A stretch of 64,000 nt of DNA, taken from assembly GCF_023156385.1 (NCBI RefSeq), contig NZ_JAKZAK010000016.1:62001-126000 (forward strand). The letters run 5' to 3'. Below, piece after piece: positions 1-8,605 of the stretch. Under the pieces are notes generated by a model. The model made no database searches. It was not told the origin of the DNA and worked only from the letters and a program-made list of their open reading frames with translations. Position 1 is the first letter of the stretch. The number at the start of each line of letters is the position of its first letter. Origin of the DNA: Marinobacter xestospongiae (GTDB lineage Bacteria; Pseudomonadota; Gammaproteobacteria; Pseudomonadales; Oleiphilaceae). The translations under genes and the position numbers were made by a program.

Positions 1-567
1 GCCCTGGCTGCGCTCCTTCTCACACTGGGCTATCAGCTCCGGCATGGTTTGTGGCGCAGGCACCGGGTAGCCGTCGATGCGCTGGCCCTGGTACAGGGTC
101 TGCAGCTCCGCCGGGGTCATGCCCATCAGCAGCGCCCGTCCCATGGCCGTGGTGTGGCAGGGAAAGCGGGTGCCCAGTGGCACGTTGACCGACAGCCGCT
201 GCAGCGCCAGAGCGCGGAACACGTACAGGGTTTCGGCGCCATCGCGGATGCCGAGATGGCTCGACAGCGAGGTGCTGTCACGCAGCCGGGTGATGAACGG
301 AGCGGCCACCTCGACAATCTCGCGACTGGCAAGGTAGCTGAAGCCCCGTGACACCACCTGGGTGCCCAGAGTGTAGGTGTTGGTTCCGATCTTGTTCAGG
401 TACTGCATGTTGGTCAGCGTCTGCACGATGCGGTACAGCGAGCTGGTGCTGACCCCCAGCTGTTCGGCCATTTCCGCCTGGCTCATGGTCCGGCGCTGGC
501 TGTCGAACATCTCCAGGATGCGCAGGCCCCGTTGCAGGGCCGGAACCGTGTAGTCCTTTTCACTCAA
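1..567 (-). CDS. IclR family transcriptional regulator (3' end outside window)
   Basis: The first 189 codons are visible; the C-terminal part lies beyond base 1. The N-terminus (LQRGLRILEMFDSQRR, then AEQLGVSTSSLYRIVQTL) is a winged helix-turn-helix of the IclR type. The IclR effector domain follows (SHLGIRDGAETLYVFR, PLGTRFPCHTTAMGRALL). I chose the TTG start at 567 because GGAGGGA lies about 10 bases upstream and no ATG or GTG fits the start of the family. The TRAP permease stop is only 18 bases upstream, so this regulator is probably the last known gene of the transport operon and may control it. The family assignment is firm; the effector is unknown. Confidence 0.88.
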   Translation of the reverse strand, partial: MSEKDYTVPALQRGLRILEMFDSQRRTMSQAEMAEQLGVSTSSLYRIVQTLTNMQYLNKIGTNTYTLGTQVVSRGFSYLASREIVEVAAPFITRLRDSTSLSSHLGIRDGAETLYVFRALALQRLSVNVPLGTRFPCHTTAMGRALLMGMTPAELQTLYQGQRIDGYPVPAPQTMPELIAQCEKERSQG

Positions 568-585
568 GGCTTGATCTCCCTCCGT

Positions 586-2826
586 TTAGGCAACCGCCAG
601 TGACGACTGGCCGTTGCGATAGTTCCGCCCCAGAATCACCAGCACCACGGCGCCGGCGATGGCGATCAGCCACGGGCTGTTGCCAACCAAGACCAGGCCG
701 GCAATGGTCAGCAGGGTCTTCTCGGCCCGCGACAGCGGCGCGCTGAAGTAACCGATGTAGGCGGCGGAAAGTGCCACTATACACAGCACCCCACTGATCA
801 TGGCAAGGCTGAACTCGGTCCAGGTGAAGTCCAGGAACAGCAGACTGGGTGCGTACAGGAACATGAACGGCACCAGTGCCTTACCCATCGACAGCCGGAA
901 CGCGGTGGTACCGGTACGCATCGGGTCGGAACCGGAGATACCGGCACCGGCGTAAGCCGCCAGGGCAACCGGGGGCGTCACGTCCGCCAGCACACCGTAG
1001 TAGAAGATGAAGAAGTGGGTGGCCAGCAGCGCGATACCAAAATCGTCCAGCGCCGGCGCCACAATGGAGGCCAGGATGATGTAGGTCGGCGTGGTGGGGA
1101 TGCCGGCGCCCATCAGGATGCAGGCCAGTGCCACCAGGATCAGCGCGATGAACAGCGTCAGGCCGTCCTCGGTGACCAGGTCGAACGGAATCAGCGCACT
1201 CAGGGTGCCACCGAAATCGTGGGCCAGGCCGACGATGGCGCCGGAGAACTTGAAGCCCAGACCGGTCAGGGTGGTCACGCCCAGCAGGAAGCCGACACAG
1301 GCACACGCCGCGGTGATGGCGATGGACTGTTTGGCGCCCTCTTCCAGGCCATGCATCAGCCGCCGTGGCGTCAGCACACTTTCGTGATCCAGCCGGTCAA
1401 AGCCCAGCGGCTTGAGCAGCAGCGGAATGTAGGAGCAGACGATGGTGAGGATGATGCCCCAGAACGCCGCCAGGAAGGGCGTGAACTGCATCAGCAGCAG
1501 GGTCACCATGACCACCAGCGGGATCACCTGGTGCCAGTGGCGCGCCATGACATCGCCGAGACGGGGAATCTCGTCGGACGGCATGCCCTTGAGGCCGAGG
1601 CGACGGGCTTCGAAGTGCACCATGCACAGGGTGGCCAGGTAGTGGAAGGCCGCCGGGATGATGGCGATCAGGATCAGCTCGTTGTAGGGCACGCCGAGCA
1701 TTTCCGACATCACGAACGCCGAGGCGCCCATGATCGGCGGGGTAATCTGGCCGCCGCAGGAGGACGCCGCCTCGGTGGCGGCGGAGAAGCGGCCGCTGAA
1801 GCCGTAGCGCTGCATCATCGGGATAGTGAAGGCGCCGGTGGTGACGGTGTTGGCCACCGGGGAGCCGGAAATCATGCCGAAGAACCCGGAGGACACCACC
1901 GATACCTTGGCCGGACCACCGCTGTAACGGCCAGCGACCATGGTGGCCAGTTCAATGAACAGCTGACCGAGACCGGAGGCCTGGGCCAGTACGCCAAACA
2001 GCACGAAGTGGAAGACGTAGGTGGCGACCACGCCAATGGCAATGCCGTAGATACCTTCGGTGCCCAGGTACAGGTGTTCCACCAGACGGATAACGTCATA
2101 GCCACGGTGCGCCATCACGCCCGGCAGTTGCGGGCCGAACATGGCGTACAGCAGGGCCAGCACGCCGATCACTGACAGCGATTCGCCCATGGTGCGGCGG
2201 GCACCTTCCACCACCAGCATGATGGCAATGCCGCCCATCAGGTAGTCGAAGGTTTGCGGGAAGCCTACGTTGATGATGAAAATCTCTTCAAAGAAGATCA
2301 CCAGGTACGCCGAGAAGCCGGCACCGGCGACCGCCAGCGGCCAGTCCAGCCAGCCGGGCTTGTGGCCATTGCCGAGGAAACTCAGAGGCAGGGCCGAAAT
2401 CGCCATCATCACTGCAAAGGCGTAGATGCCCCAGCCCCACCAGGCTGGCATCTGGCTACCCAGAGCGCCGACCAGCTGGTAGGCGATCAACAGGTAGAAC
2501 GCACCGTAGGCCAGGCCCATGGTGGTGGCAACTTTGGGCCGCTTTGGCCGGCGGCGGGGAAACACCAGGAACAGCAGGCCCATGATGAAGGCCATGTGGA
2601 CCGTACGGTGGGATACCTCATTCAGCAGGCCGAAACCGGCGGTGTAGATGTGGAACAGACTGAGCACCACACAGGCGGCGGTGACCAGCCATTTCAGCAC
2701 GCCCTTCAGGTCCCGGAAGTTGGATTCGTTGTCGAATTGCTTGATCAGGTTGTCCAGATCCTGCTGGTGCATCTCAGGGGGATGGCCACCGGCCTGATCG
2801 GAGTCGTAGGTTCGCGAGTTGCTCAT
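586..2826 (-). CDS. TRAP transporter fused permease subunit (DctQ-DctM fusion, TAXI type)
   Basis: This 746-residue membrane protein has the length of fused small plus large TRAP permeases. The first ~70 residues are hydrophilic. About four helices of the DctQ type follow (residues ~40-190), then the DctM-like domain with many helices. Typical DctM stretches are visible: SGSPVANTVTTGAFTIPMM, PPIMGASAFVMSEMLGVPY, and near the C-terminus PTTPTYIILASIVAPAL and DVTPPVALAAYAGAGISGS. With the periplasmic TAXI protein encoded two genes upstream it would form an ion-gradient-driven importer of an organic acid or amino acid. It lies 21 bases after the DUF1850 gene, as in many TAXI operons. The substrate cannot be read from sequence. 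Confidence 0.95.
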   Translation of the reverse strand: MSNSRTYDSDQAGGHPPEMHQQDLDNLIKQFDNESNFRDLKGVLKWLVTAACVVLSLFHIYTAGFGLLNEVSHRTVHMAFIMGLLFLVFPRRRPKRPKVATTMGLAYGAFYLLIAYQLVGALGSQMPAWWGWGIYAFAVMMAISALPLSFLGNGHKPGWLDWPLAVAGAGFSAYLVIFFEEIFIINVGFPQTFDYLMGGIAIMLVVEGARRTMGESLSVIGVLALLYAMFGPQLPGVMAHRGYDVIRLVEHLYLGTEGIYGIAIGVVATYVFHFVLFGVLAQASGLGQLFIELATMVAGRYSGGPAKVSVVSSGFFGMISGSPVANTVTTGAFTIPMMQRYGFSGRFSAATEAASSCGGQITPPIMGASAFVMSEMLGVPYNELILIAIIPAAFHYLATLCMVHFEARRLGLKGMPSDEIPRLGDVMARHWHQVIPLVVMVTLLLMQFTPFLAAFWGIILTIVCSYIPLLLKPLGFDRLDHESVLTPRRLMHGLEEGAKQSIAITAACACVGFLLGVTTLTGLGFKFSGAIVGLAHDFGGTLSALIPFDLVTEDGLTLFIALILVALACILMGAGIPTTPTYIILASIVAPALDDFGIALLATHFFIFYYGVLADVTPPVALAAYAGAGISGSDPMRTGTTAFRLSMGKALVPFMFLYAPSLLFLDFTWTEFSLAMISGVLCIVALSAAYIGYFSAPLSRAEKTLLTIAGLVLVGNSPWLIAIAGAVVLVILGRNYRNGQSSLAVA

Positions 2827-2847
2827 GCCTGTACACTCGGTGGGGTG

Positions 2848-3342
2848 TTAGTCACAGCGGGACACGGGGGCGATCAGCAGCCCGTTGTCCGGCCATTGGT
2901 TAAGATCAACGGTCTGTTGACCGGTGTGCAGTCGATTCCTGAAACGGGCGTCCGTCCGCACAATCAGCCGGGGGATGGGACGAGCCATCTCCAGCTCAAA
3001 AACGCCGTCGTGGTGACGGAAGGCCGTGGCATCCGGTTCGTTCGCCATCGAGGGCAAGCCCTGGCCGTGGGCGATGAACCGCTCCCGGGTCTGCAGCAGG
3101 GTCCAGCCGTCGTTATCGGCGGTGGTCAGCTGGTAGACATCGGTAACCGGTGTCAGCGACACCGAATGGATGAACGACAGCTCAAAGCGGGGTTGCGGCA
3201 GCGGGATGCAGGCGAGGAACTGCCCGCCGCGGTGCACCGTCACACGCAGTGCCGCCGCATCCGCGGTGCTGGTGAACAGGCCCAGCAGGCCTGCCACCAG
3301 CCACGGCAACGCGCAGCGCTTATTCGATGATGCCTTTTTCAC
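2848..3342 (-). CDS. DUF1850 domain protein, TAXI-TRAP accessory
   Basis: The product has 164 residues from a GTG start at 3342, which overlaps the end of the TAXI gene by 23 bases. An upstream in-frame start at 3402 would add 20 residues lying inside the TAXI gene and would spoil the signal peptide. From the GTG the N-terminus is a good signal peptide (KKASSNKR, then a hydrophobic core ending TSTADA). The mature part contains ELSFIHSVSLTPVTDVY, the conserved DUF1850 motif. DUF1850 genes are regularly found between TAXI binding proteins and fused TRAP permeases. A periplasmic accessory role is inferred; no activity is known. Confidence 0.82.
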   Translation of the reverse strand: MKKASSNKRCALPWLVAGLLGLFTSTADAAALRVTVHRGGQFLACIPLPQPRFELSFIHSVSLTPVTDVYQLTTADNDGWTLLQTRERFIAHGQGLPSMANEPDATAFRHHDGVFELEMARPIPRLIVRTDARFRNRLHTGQQTVDLNQWPDNGLLIAPVSRCD

Positions 3343-4288
3343 GGAAGTACCGCTCAGCGCCCGGGTGCAACGGAATGGAAACGGACTGCAGCGCGGTTTC
3401 AACGCTGATTTCCTTGCCCTTCACGTGAACCTTGCCGAGGGTTTCGGTGTTCTCATACAGCGCCTTGGTGACGGCGTAGGCGATGTCTTCCGGCAGGTCG
3501 GCGTGGGTCGCCCAGATGGCCCGTACGGCGATGGTGTCCACATCGTGGTCGACGCCGTTGTAGGTGCCGGCCGGCAGTACCGCGGAGGCGTAGTACGGCT
3601 GGGTTTCCTGCAGCTTGGCGATCGGCGCGCCGGACAGCGGGATGATGTTGATGTCATGGCCGTTCGCCAGCTCGGTGATGGAGGCGGTGGGAGAGCCGGC
3701 GGTGATCAGCGACGCATCCAGGTTACCGTCCTTGAGCTTTTCGGCGGACTGGGAGAACGAGGAGTAGTCCTCGCCGATGTCGTCGCGGCTCATGCCATGA
3801 GCGGCCAGCAGGTCACCCAGCAGTTGCCACTGACCGGAACCGGGGGAACCGGAGCTGACGGTATGCTCAGCCAGGTCGGCAAAGGTTTCCAGGCCCGGCT
3901 GGGCGACCAGTTGCACGGTTTCCGGGTAGAGTGCGCCAAGGGCCCGCAGGTTGGTGATGGCCTTGCCTTCGAACTGGTTACGGCCATTGTAGGCGGCGTC
4001 CAGAATGTCGGCGGCGACAAAGGCGGATTCGATCGAACCACGGCCCAGCAGGCCGGCATTGGCTACCGAGGCGTTACCGGTTTCCGCCGTGGCGGACAGT
4101 TTCTTGCCTTCCAGCTCGGCGTTGTTGGAGATCACCTGGGCCAGCATGCCGCCCAGCGGGTAGTAGGTGCCGCCGGTGCCGCCGGTAGCGATGCCGAAGA
4201 ACACCCGGTCCTGGGCCTGGGCGGCGCCAGTAGCGGCCACACCCGCACTGAGGGCGGCAGAGAGAAGGAACTTTTTCAGTTTGGTCAT
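3320..4288 (-). CDS. TAXI family TRAP transporter solute-binding protein
   Basis: A periplasmic substrate-binding protein of 322 residues. A signal peptide (KKFLLSAALSAGVAATGAAQA) precedes the TAXI hallmark FFGIATGGTGGTYYPLGGML. Further family features are TAETGNASVANAGLLGRG and SSGSPGSGQWQL. The start ATG at 4288 has GGAGACG a few bases upstream. It binds the solute and delivers it to the fused permease encoded downstream on the same strand. The hutG-like gene ends 54 bases upstream. Binding specificity is not visible; TAXI proteins of known specificity mostly bind glutamate, alpha-ketoglutarate or related acids. Confidence 0.95.
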   Translation of the reverse strand: MTKLKKFLLSAALSAGVAATGAAQAQDRVFFGIATGGTGGTYYPLGGMLAQVISNNAELEGKKLSATAETGNASVANAGLLGRGSIESAFVAADILDAAYNGRNQFEGKAITNLRALGALYPETVQLVAQPGLETFADLAEHTVSSGSPGSGQWQLLGDLLAAHGMSRDDIGEDYSSFSQSAEKLKDGNLDASLITAGSPTASITELANGHDINIIPLSGAPIAKLQETQPYYASAVLPAGTYNGVDHDVDTIAVRAIWATHADLPEDIAYAVTKALYENTETLGKVHVKGKEISVETALQSVSIPLHPGAERYFREKGIIE

Positions 4289-4342
4289 TGTTATCGTCTC
4301 CTGATGAGAGTGGGTCTTTCTGGTGCCATCGCGTGATGACGG

Positions 4343-5296
4343 TTATCGACACAGAAGAGTGTCGGCCAGCATCGCTGCCGTTTTGGCGGTGATGCCATGG
4401 ACGTCGTAGTCCGGATTCAGTTCGGTCATGTCCACCAGCGGCAGGCCGTAGCGGCATTGCACGGAGCTGCGCAGGACTTCCTCTATTACTGACTGCACCA
4501 CTTCCAGCGACACCCCCCGCACCGCCGGCGCACTGACACCGGGAGACTGGAAGTGCGGCAGCACATCCAGATCAATGGTGAGGTAGAGGACGTCCACCGC
4601 GGCACAGAAATCGCGGATCTGCTGGCAGATCTCGGGAACATGACGGGGCAGCATTTCCCGATCCTCCCGGTACAACACCCCGAGTTCGTCTGCCCGGTCG
4701 AACAGCGCCTGGGTGTTGCTGGTACGGGAAACGCCCAGACAGCAGTAATGGAAGGCATCGGTGCCCAGCTTTTCTGCGATCTGGTAGAAAGGGGTGCCGG
4801 AGGATACCCCATCGGCCCCCGGTTTGCGTAGATCGAAATGGGCGTCGAGATTGATGATGCCTACCCGGGTGTTGGCCGGCAGGGTCTGGTACAGCCCGCT
4901 GAAGCAGCCCCAGGCGGTTTCGTGGCCACCGCCGATCACCAGCAACCGGTAGACCCGGTCCAGACTCTCGGCCACCGCCTCGGCCAGGCGGGCCTGGCCA
5001 GCCTCCAGGGCATCGCCTTCAACCACCACGTCTCCGAAGTCCAGCATCCGCGACCGGTCGCCGTGCCAGGCCAGGTTGCGCAGTTGGCCGCGAAACGCCG
5101 TTGGTCCCGCAGCAGCGCCGGGGCGGCCTTTGTTGCGGCGGACGCCGGCGTCACAGGCAAACCCCAGTAAACCGAACTCGGCGTGGCCGGGGGTCTGGCT
5201 GGCCGGGTCGATGCGCTGATGCCAGCGTACCGAAGACGGGCCATCTTCCGGATCGAGTCTGCCTTGCCAGGGTTGGGGTTGAAGATCGATTGCCAT
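4343..5296 (-). CDS. hutG: Formimidoylglutamase-like ureohydrolase
   Basis: A 317-residue member of the arginase/agmatinase fold. The metal-binding motifs are GGGHETAWG (~residue 123), NLDAHFDLRKPG (~150) and TIDLDVLPHFQSPGVSAPA (~237). GGGHE instead of GGDHS, and the SPGVSAPA segment, point to formimidoylglutamase (formimidoyl-glutamate to glutamate plus formamide) rather than agmatinase. No other histidine-utilisation gene (hutH, hutU, hutI) is in the window. The gene heads a transport operon instead, so the real substrate may be a different guanidino or formimino compound. The fold assignment is secure; the exact substrate is not. Confidence 0.85.
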   Translation of the reverse strand: MAIDLQPQPWQGRLDPEDGPSSVRWHQRIDPASQTPGHAEFGLLGFACDAGVRRNKGRPGAAAGPTAFRGQLRNLAWHGDRSRMLDFGDVVVEGDALEAGQARLAEAVAESLDRVYRLLVIGGGHETAWGCFSGLYQTLPANTRVGIINLDAHFDLRKPGADGVSSGTPFYQIAEKLGTDAFHYCCLGVSRTSNTQALFDRADELGVLYREDREMLPRHVPEICQQIRDFCAAVDVLYLTIDLDVLPHFQSPGVSAPAVRGVSLEVVQSVIEEVLRSSVQCRYGLPLVDMTELNPDYDVHGITAKTAAMLADTLLCR

Positions 5297-5530
5297 AGTT
5301 ACACCTAGATATTAACTTAAGACGCATATAAGCACATAAACTGATCGTTTCAAACCGTATATGGCAACAAGTTATTCATATTTAAATTCTAAATACTCAT
5401 ATGATTTTGTTTCGCCTGTTTTGGTGAAATTATCGCCTGCTGATAAGGCGCTTCCCGGAGCGCGGCGTATAGTGCCAACCGATAGGCCGATCAGCAGCGC
5501 CAGCGGACGATTGATGGGGGGCGGTAGCCG
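5297..5530. promoter_or_regulatory. AT-rich divergent intergenic region between hutG-like operon and iclR
   Basis: This 234-base gap separates two divergent operons and is clearly more AT-rich than its surroundings, especially 5300-5420. It must hold both promoters and probably the operators of one or both IclR regulators. I could not identify a single convincing promoter or palindrome by eye. No open reading frame of note lies in it. Confidence 0.5.
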
Positions 5531-6379
5531 ATGACGGACAGCAACCATGGCAGCGGCATTCAGACCCTGGATCGCAGCTACCGGGTCCTGGATCTGGTGG
5601 TGCGTGCCGGGGAGCGGGGGCTGACCGTGGCCCAGCTGGAAGCAATGACCGACCTCAGCACCCCCACCCTGTACCGGCTGACCCGTGCCCTGCGGCAGAT
5701 GGGGCTGTTACGACAGCCCCTGCCCCGGGGACCGCTGCTGGCGGGGCCGGCCCTGCTGCGTTGGGGGGAGCAGGCGCGTGGCGGCATCGCCGATGTTGCC
5801 CGACTGCCATTGCTGGAGTTGGCCGAGCGCCATGGCGACAGCTTCTTCCTGATGGTCCCCAATGGGATGACGGTGATGTGTCTGGCGATCTACGACGGTC
5901 GCTTTCCGGCCCGCAGTTACACCCGTCAATGTGGTGATGAGATTCTCTGCGGTGTTGGCCAGGCGTCGGTGGCGGTCCTGAGTTTCCTGGGCGAGGACGA
6001 GCAGCAGCAGATTCTTGACCACAATGGCCCGCGCCTGCGGCGGGACTATGGCATTCAGGTGCCCCAGGTGGCGCAGGCGATGGCGATGTGCCGGCACCTT
6101 CAGTTCACTCGCGGGGTGGAGGGCAGTGATCCGCCGGAATTCACCGGCATAGCGGTGCCGGTGCTGGATGATCGCCAGCGGGCGGTGGCTGCGGTGAGCT
6201 GTTGCCTGCGACGTTCGCGGCTCAGTGATGGCCACGACGAGGCGCTGATTTCCGGGCTGCAGGCGGCCGCCAGCCGCATTCGCCAGGCTTTTTTTGGTAG
6301 TAACGAAGGTAGTAACGAAGATAGTAACGAGGATAGCAACGAGGGTCGTGACAACGATCTTGCTGACACCATCGTGTGA
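5531..6379 (+). CDS. IclR family transcriptional regulator
   Basis: A 282-residue regulator. The N-terminal winged helix (TLDRSYRVLDLVVRAGERG, LSTPTLYRLTRALRQMGLL) is followed by an IclR effector domain (RHGDSFFLMVPNGMTVMCL, RSYTRQCGDEILCGVGQASV, GIAVPVLDDRQRAVAAVSCC). The gene is divergent from the TAXI-TRAP operon and lies 13 bases upstream of the FAD oxidoreductase gene, so it may control either side. The C-terminal tail (residues ~256-275) is odd: it is built from a 12-base tandem repeat and reads as Ser-Asn-Glu-Gly/Asp units absent from typical IclR proteins. It is the second IclR gene in this locus. Confidence 0.9.
   Translation: MTDSNHGSGIQTLDRSYRVLDLVVRAGERGLTVAQLEAMTDLSTPTLYRLTRALRQMGLLRQPLPRGPLLAGPALLRWGEQARGGIADVARLPLLELAERHGDSFFLMVPNGMTVMCLAIYDGRFPARSYTRQCGDEILCGVGQASVAVLSFLGEDEQQQILDHNGPRLRRDYGIQVPQVAQAMAMCRHLQFTRGVEGSDPPEFTGIAVPVLDDRQRAVAAVSCCLRRSRLSDGHDEALISGLQAAASRIRQAFFGSNEGSNEDSNEDSNEGRDNDLADTIV
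6296..6343 (+). repeat. 12-bp tandem repeat inside iclR 3' end
   Basis: Four consecutive 12-base units (consensus GRTAGTAACGAR) are visible, with a fifth degenerate unit to 6355. They encode repeated Gly/Asp-Ser-Asn-Glu at the end of the regulator. A repeat length divisible by three lets copy number change without breaking the frame. Confidence 0.85.
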
Positions 6380-6392
6380 TGAGGTATTGACG

Positions 6393-7655
6393 ATGACATC
6401 TACCCACCCCCATTACCTGCGCCATTGCGGCTGGCAGGTGGTTGATAGCGATGGTGCGGCGGCTGCGCCGCTGCAGGGACCGGTGCACTGTGATGCAGTC
6501 GTGATCGGCGCCGGTTACACCGGCCTGGGCATCGCCCGAACCCTCGCCAGTCTGCGCCCGGGTGCAGACATCCGGGTGCTGGAAGCCGATGCCGTGGGCG
6601 CCGGCTCGCCGGGGCGGAACTCCGGGTTCATGCTGGAGCACGCCCTGGCCGCGCCGTCGGCGGAGGCCGCGCAGTCGCTGTATCAGGCTTACCGCACGGT
6701 TCATCACACCATGGCAACGCTGGCAAATCTTGATCAGAGCGCCACGGCGACGGTGTTCAAGGGCGCCGCGTCACCGCGGGGGCAGCAGCATCTGCAGGCC
6801 ATGGCCCGGCATCTGGAAGCCTCAGGCCAACCCTGCCAGTGGCTGGATCGGGACGCCGTCACCGCTCTCACCGGCAGCCACCACTATCGACAGGGCCTGG
6901 CCTTGCCCGGCAGTCGCCTGGTGAACCCCCGTCAGTTGATCCGCGCCCTGGTTGCCGCCGCGCCGGCCGGGGTCACCGTCCATGAACACAGCCCGGCCAT
7001 GGTGATCAGCCGGGAGCGCGATCGCTGGCTGGTGCGTACCCCCAATGGCACCGCCTATGCCGGTCAGGTGTTCCTGGCCAATAACGCTTTTGCCGCCGGT
7101 CTGGGTTATGGCCGGGCCTACAGCGTCAAGATCTTCACCTACGCCGGCCTGACCCCACGTCTGCCGGCGCCGTTGTTCGAGTCCCTGGCCCCCGGCGGAC
7201 AGTGGGGTCTACTGCCGGCCCATCGGCTGGGGTCAACGTTCCGTACCACCGAGGACCGTCGGCTGATGGTGCGGGGTATGTACGGATATGAGCACGAAGG
7301 AGGTCAGGAAGTGGCAAAGGAACTGATGCGCAGCCTGACCCGGCGCTACCCGCAGCTGCGATCTTTGGGGCTGGAGCATTGGTGGGGTGGGACCACCTCC
7401 CTCACCTTTAACGGCGCGCCGTTGTGGGGACAGTTGGAACCGGGACTGTTTGCCTCCATCGGCTGCAACGGTGTCGGTATCCTAAAGGGCTGGTTGCTGG
7501 GTTCGGAGCTGGCGCGGCTGGCTTGTCAGCAGCCCCATCTCGACGTTCCCGGTGTGCTGGGGCGGGCGGCCTGGATGCCTCCGGAGCCGTTCCGGCAGTT
7601 GGGGTTCCGTGCCGTCAGCGCGGTCGAAAAACACCTGGCTGGCGCCGAGAAGTAG
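6393..7655 (+). CDS. FAD-dependent amine/D-amino acid oxidoreductase (DadA/PuuB-like)
   Basis: A 420-residue protein starting at ATG 6393. An in-frame start at 6294 lies inside the iclR repeat and was not used. The dinucleotide fold is seen in CDAVVIGAGYTGLGIARTLA, and the FAD-binding LEADAVGAGSPGRNSGFML is typical of DadA/glycine-oxidase/gamma-glutamylputrescine-oxidase proteins. Near the C-terminus HWWGGTTSLTFNGAPLWG and IGCNGVGILKGWLLGSELA complete the flavin site. It would oxidise an amine or amino acid to an imine or keto product. RidA, which hydrolyses reactive imines, is encoded next on the same strand. The substrate is unknown. Confidence 0.88.
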   Translation: MTSTHPHYLRHCGWQVVDSDGAAAAPLQGPVHCDAVVIGAGYTGLGIARTLASLRPGADIRVLEADAVGAGSPGRNSGFMLEHALAAPSAEAAQSLYQAYRTVHHTMATLANLDQSATATVFKGAASPRGQQHLQAMARHLEASGQPCQWLDRDAVTALTGSHHYRQGLALPGSRLVNPRQLIRALVAAAPAGVTVHEHSPAMVISRERDRWLVRTPNGTAYAGQVFLANNAFAAGLGYGRAYSVKIFTYAGLTPRLPAPLFESLAPGGQWGLLPAHRLGSTFRTTEDRRLMVRGMYGYEHEGGQEVAKELMRSLTRRYPQLRSLGLEHWWGGTTSLTFNGAPLWGQLEPGLFASIGCNGVGILKGWLLGSELARLACQQPHLDVPGVLGRAAWMPPEPFRQLGFRAVSAVEKHLAGAEK

Positions 7656-7724
7656 GGCGCCGGCACCGCCCGTGCCATCCATTCACATTCACTAGTTTAA
7701 TCAGACGCTCGTTAAGGAAACACC

Positions 7725-8108
7725 ATGATCTCTACCGTAAAAACCGACCTGTATGCCTCGCCGTCGCCACTGGAGTGGGCCACTATTGGCAATGGCATCC
7801 TGTTCACCGCGCAGATTCCCATCGACGCTGACGGTCAGGTGGTGGCCGGGGGCATCGAAGCCCAGACCCGCCAGACCCTGGACAACCTGTGCCATACCCT
7901 GGCCTGCGCCGGCACTGACCTGTCGGCGGTGACCCAGGTGATGATCTACGTCACCGAGCGTGCGGACCTGGCGGTGGTCAATCGCATCTACGCCGAGTAT
8001 TTCCAGGCGCCCTACCCGAACCGTGCCGCGGTGGTGGTGGCCGGACTGGCCCGGGAGGAGATGAAGGTGGAACTGGTGGTCTACGCGGCGATGGCGCAGC
8101 AGGACTGA
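7725..8108 (+). CDS. ridA: RidA family enamine/imine deaminase
   Basis: The length, 127 residues, is typical of the RidA/YjgF/UK114 family. The family core is visible in TRQTLDNLCHTLACAGTDLSAV and the arginine-containing YPNRAAVVVAGLAREEMKVE. The start ATG at 7725 follows GTTAAGGAAACACC, a reasonable ribosome site. RidA proteins hydrolyse reactive enamine/imine intermediates; its place 69 bases after an FAD amine oxidase fits clearing of that enzyme's imine product. It ends exactly where the convergent ybaK gene ends, with no spacer. Confidence 0.93.
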   Translation: MISTVKTDLYASPSPLEWATIGNGILFTAQIPIDADGQVVAGGIEAQTRQTLDNLCHTLACAGTDLSAVTQVMIYVTERADLAVVNRIYAEYFQAPYPNRAAVVVAGLAREEMKVELVVYAAMAQQD

Positions 8109-8576
8109 TCAGGCCTGCAGGGGGGCCAGCCGGGCGCCGGTGAGCTGTTGCAGGTCGCCAGGCGCCAGCTCAATCTCCAGCCCCCTTCGTCCGGCGCTGA
8201 CATGAATGCGCTCCAGGGTCGTGGCGGAGTCATCAATAAAGGTGCGCAGTCGCTTCTTCTGCCCCAGCGGACTGACCCCACCGAGGACATAGCCGGTGCT
8301 GCGCTCCACCTCCGTCGGCTCCGCCATGGTGGCTTTCTTGCCACCGGCGGCCCGGGCGATCTGCTTCAGCGACAACATCGCGCTGACCGGCACCACCGCC
8401 ACCACCAGTTCCCGACCATCCACCTTGGCCACCAGGGTCTTGAACACCTGATGGTGGGCCAGCCCCAGCTTGTCCGCCGCTTCGGTGCCGTAGGATTCGC
8501 TGCCGGGTTCGTGGCTGTATTCGTGGATGGTGTGGGAAATGCCCGCTTTCCGGGCGATGTTGATGCCGGGTGTCAT
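8109..8576 (-). CDS. ybaK: Cys-tRNA(Pro)/Cys-tRNA(Cys) deacylase YbaK
   Basis: A 155-residue YbaK/EbsC protein starting at ATG 8576; the frame opens further upstream, but that part overlaps the next gene and has no family similarity. Conserved features are YGTEAADKLGLAHHQVFKTL, the catalytic-lysine-type segment VFKTLV, and GKKATMAEPTEVERSTGYVLGG plus SPLGQKKRLRTFID. The family hydrolyses mischarged Cys-tRNA(Pro), working with prolyl-tRNA synthetase in the cytosol. The ygiD-like gene lies 29 bases upstream on the same strand. Confidence 0.92.
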   Translation of the reverse strand: MTPGINIARKAGISHTIHEYSHEPGSESYGTEAADKLGLAHHQVFKTLVAKVDGRELVVAVVPVSAMLSLKQIARAAGGKKATMAEPTEVERSTGYVLGGVSPLGQKKRLRTFIDDSATTLERIHVSAGRRGLEIELAPGDLQQLTGARLAPLQA

Positions 8577-8605
8577 GGGGTGCCTCTGCTGGTGGTTGGT
8601 TCGGA

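Noticed and set aside
1015..2175. Long plus-strand open frame (386 codons) opposite the TRAP permease
   Set aside because: Composition is Gln/Gly/His-rich and family-free, typical of a shadow frame in GC-rich DNA; the minus strand is a clear transporter.
4343..5296. Full histidine-utilisation operon
   Set aside because: Only a HutG-like gene is present; hutH, hutU and hutI are absent from the window.
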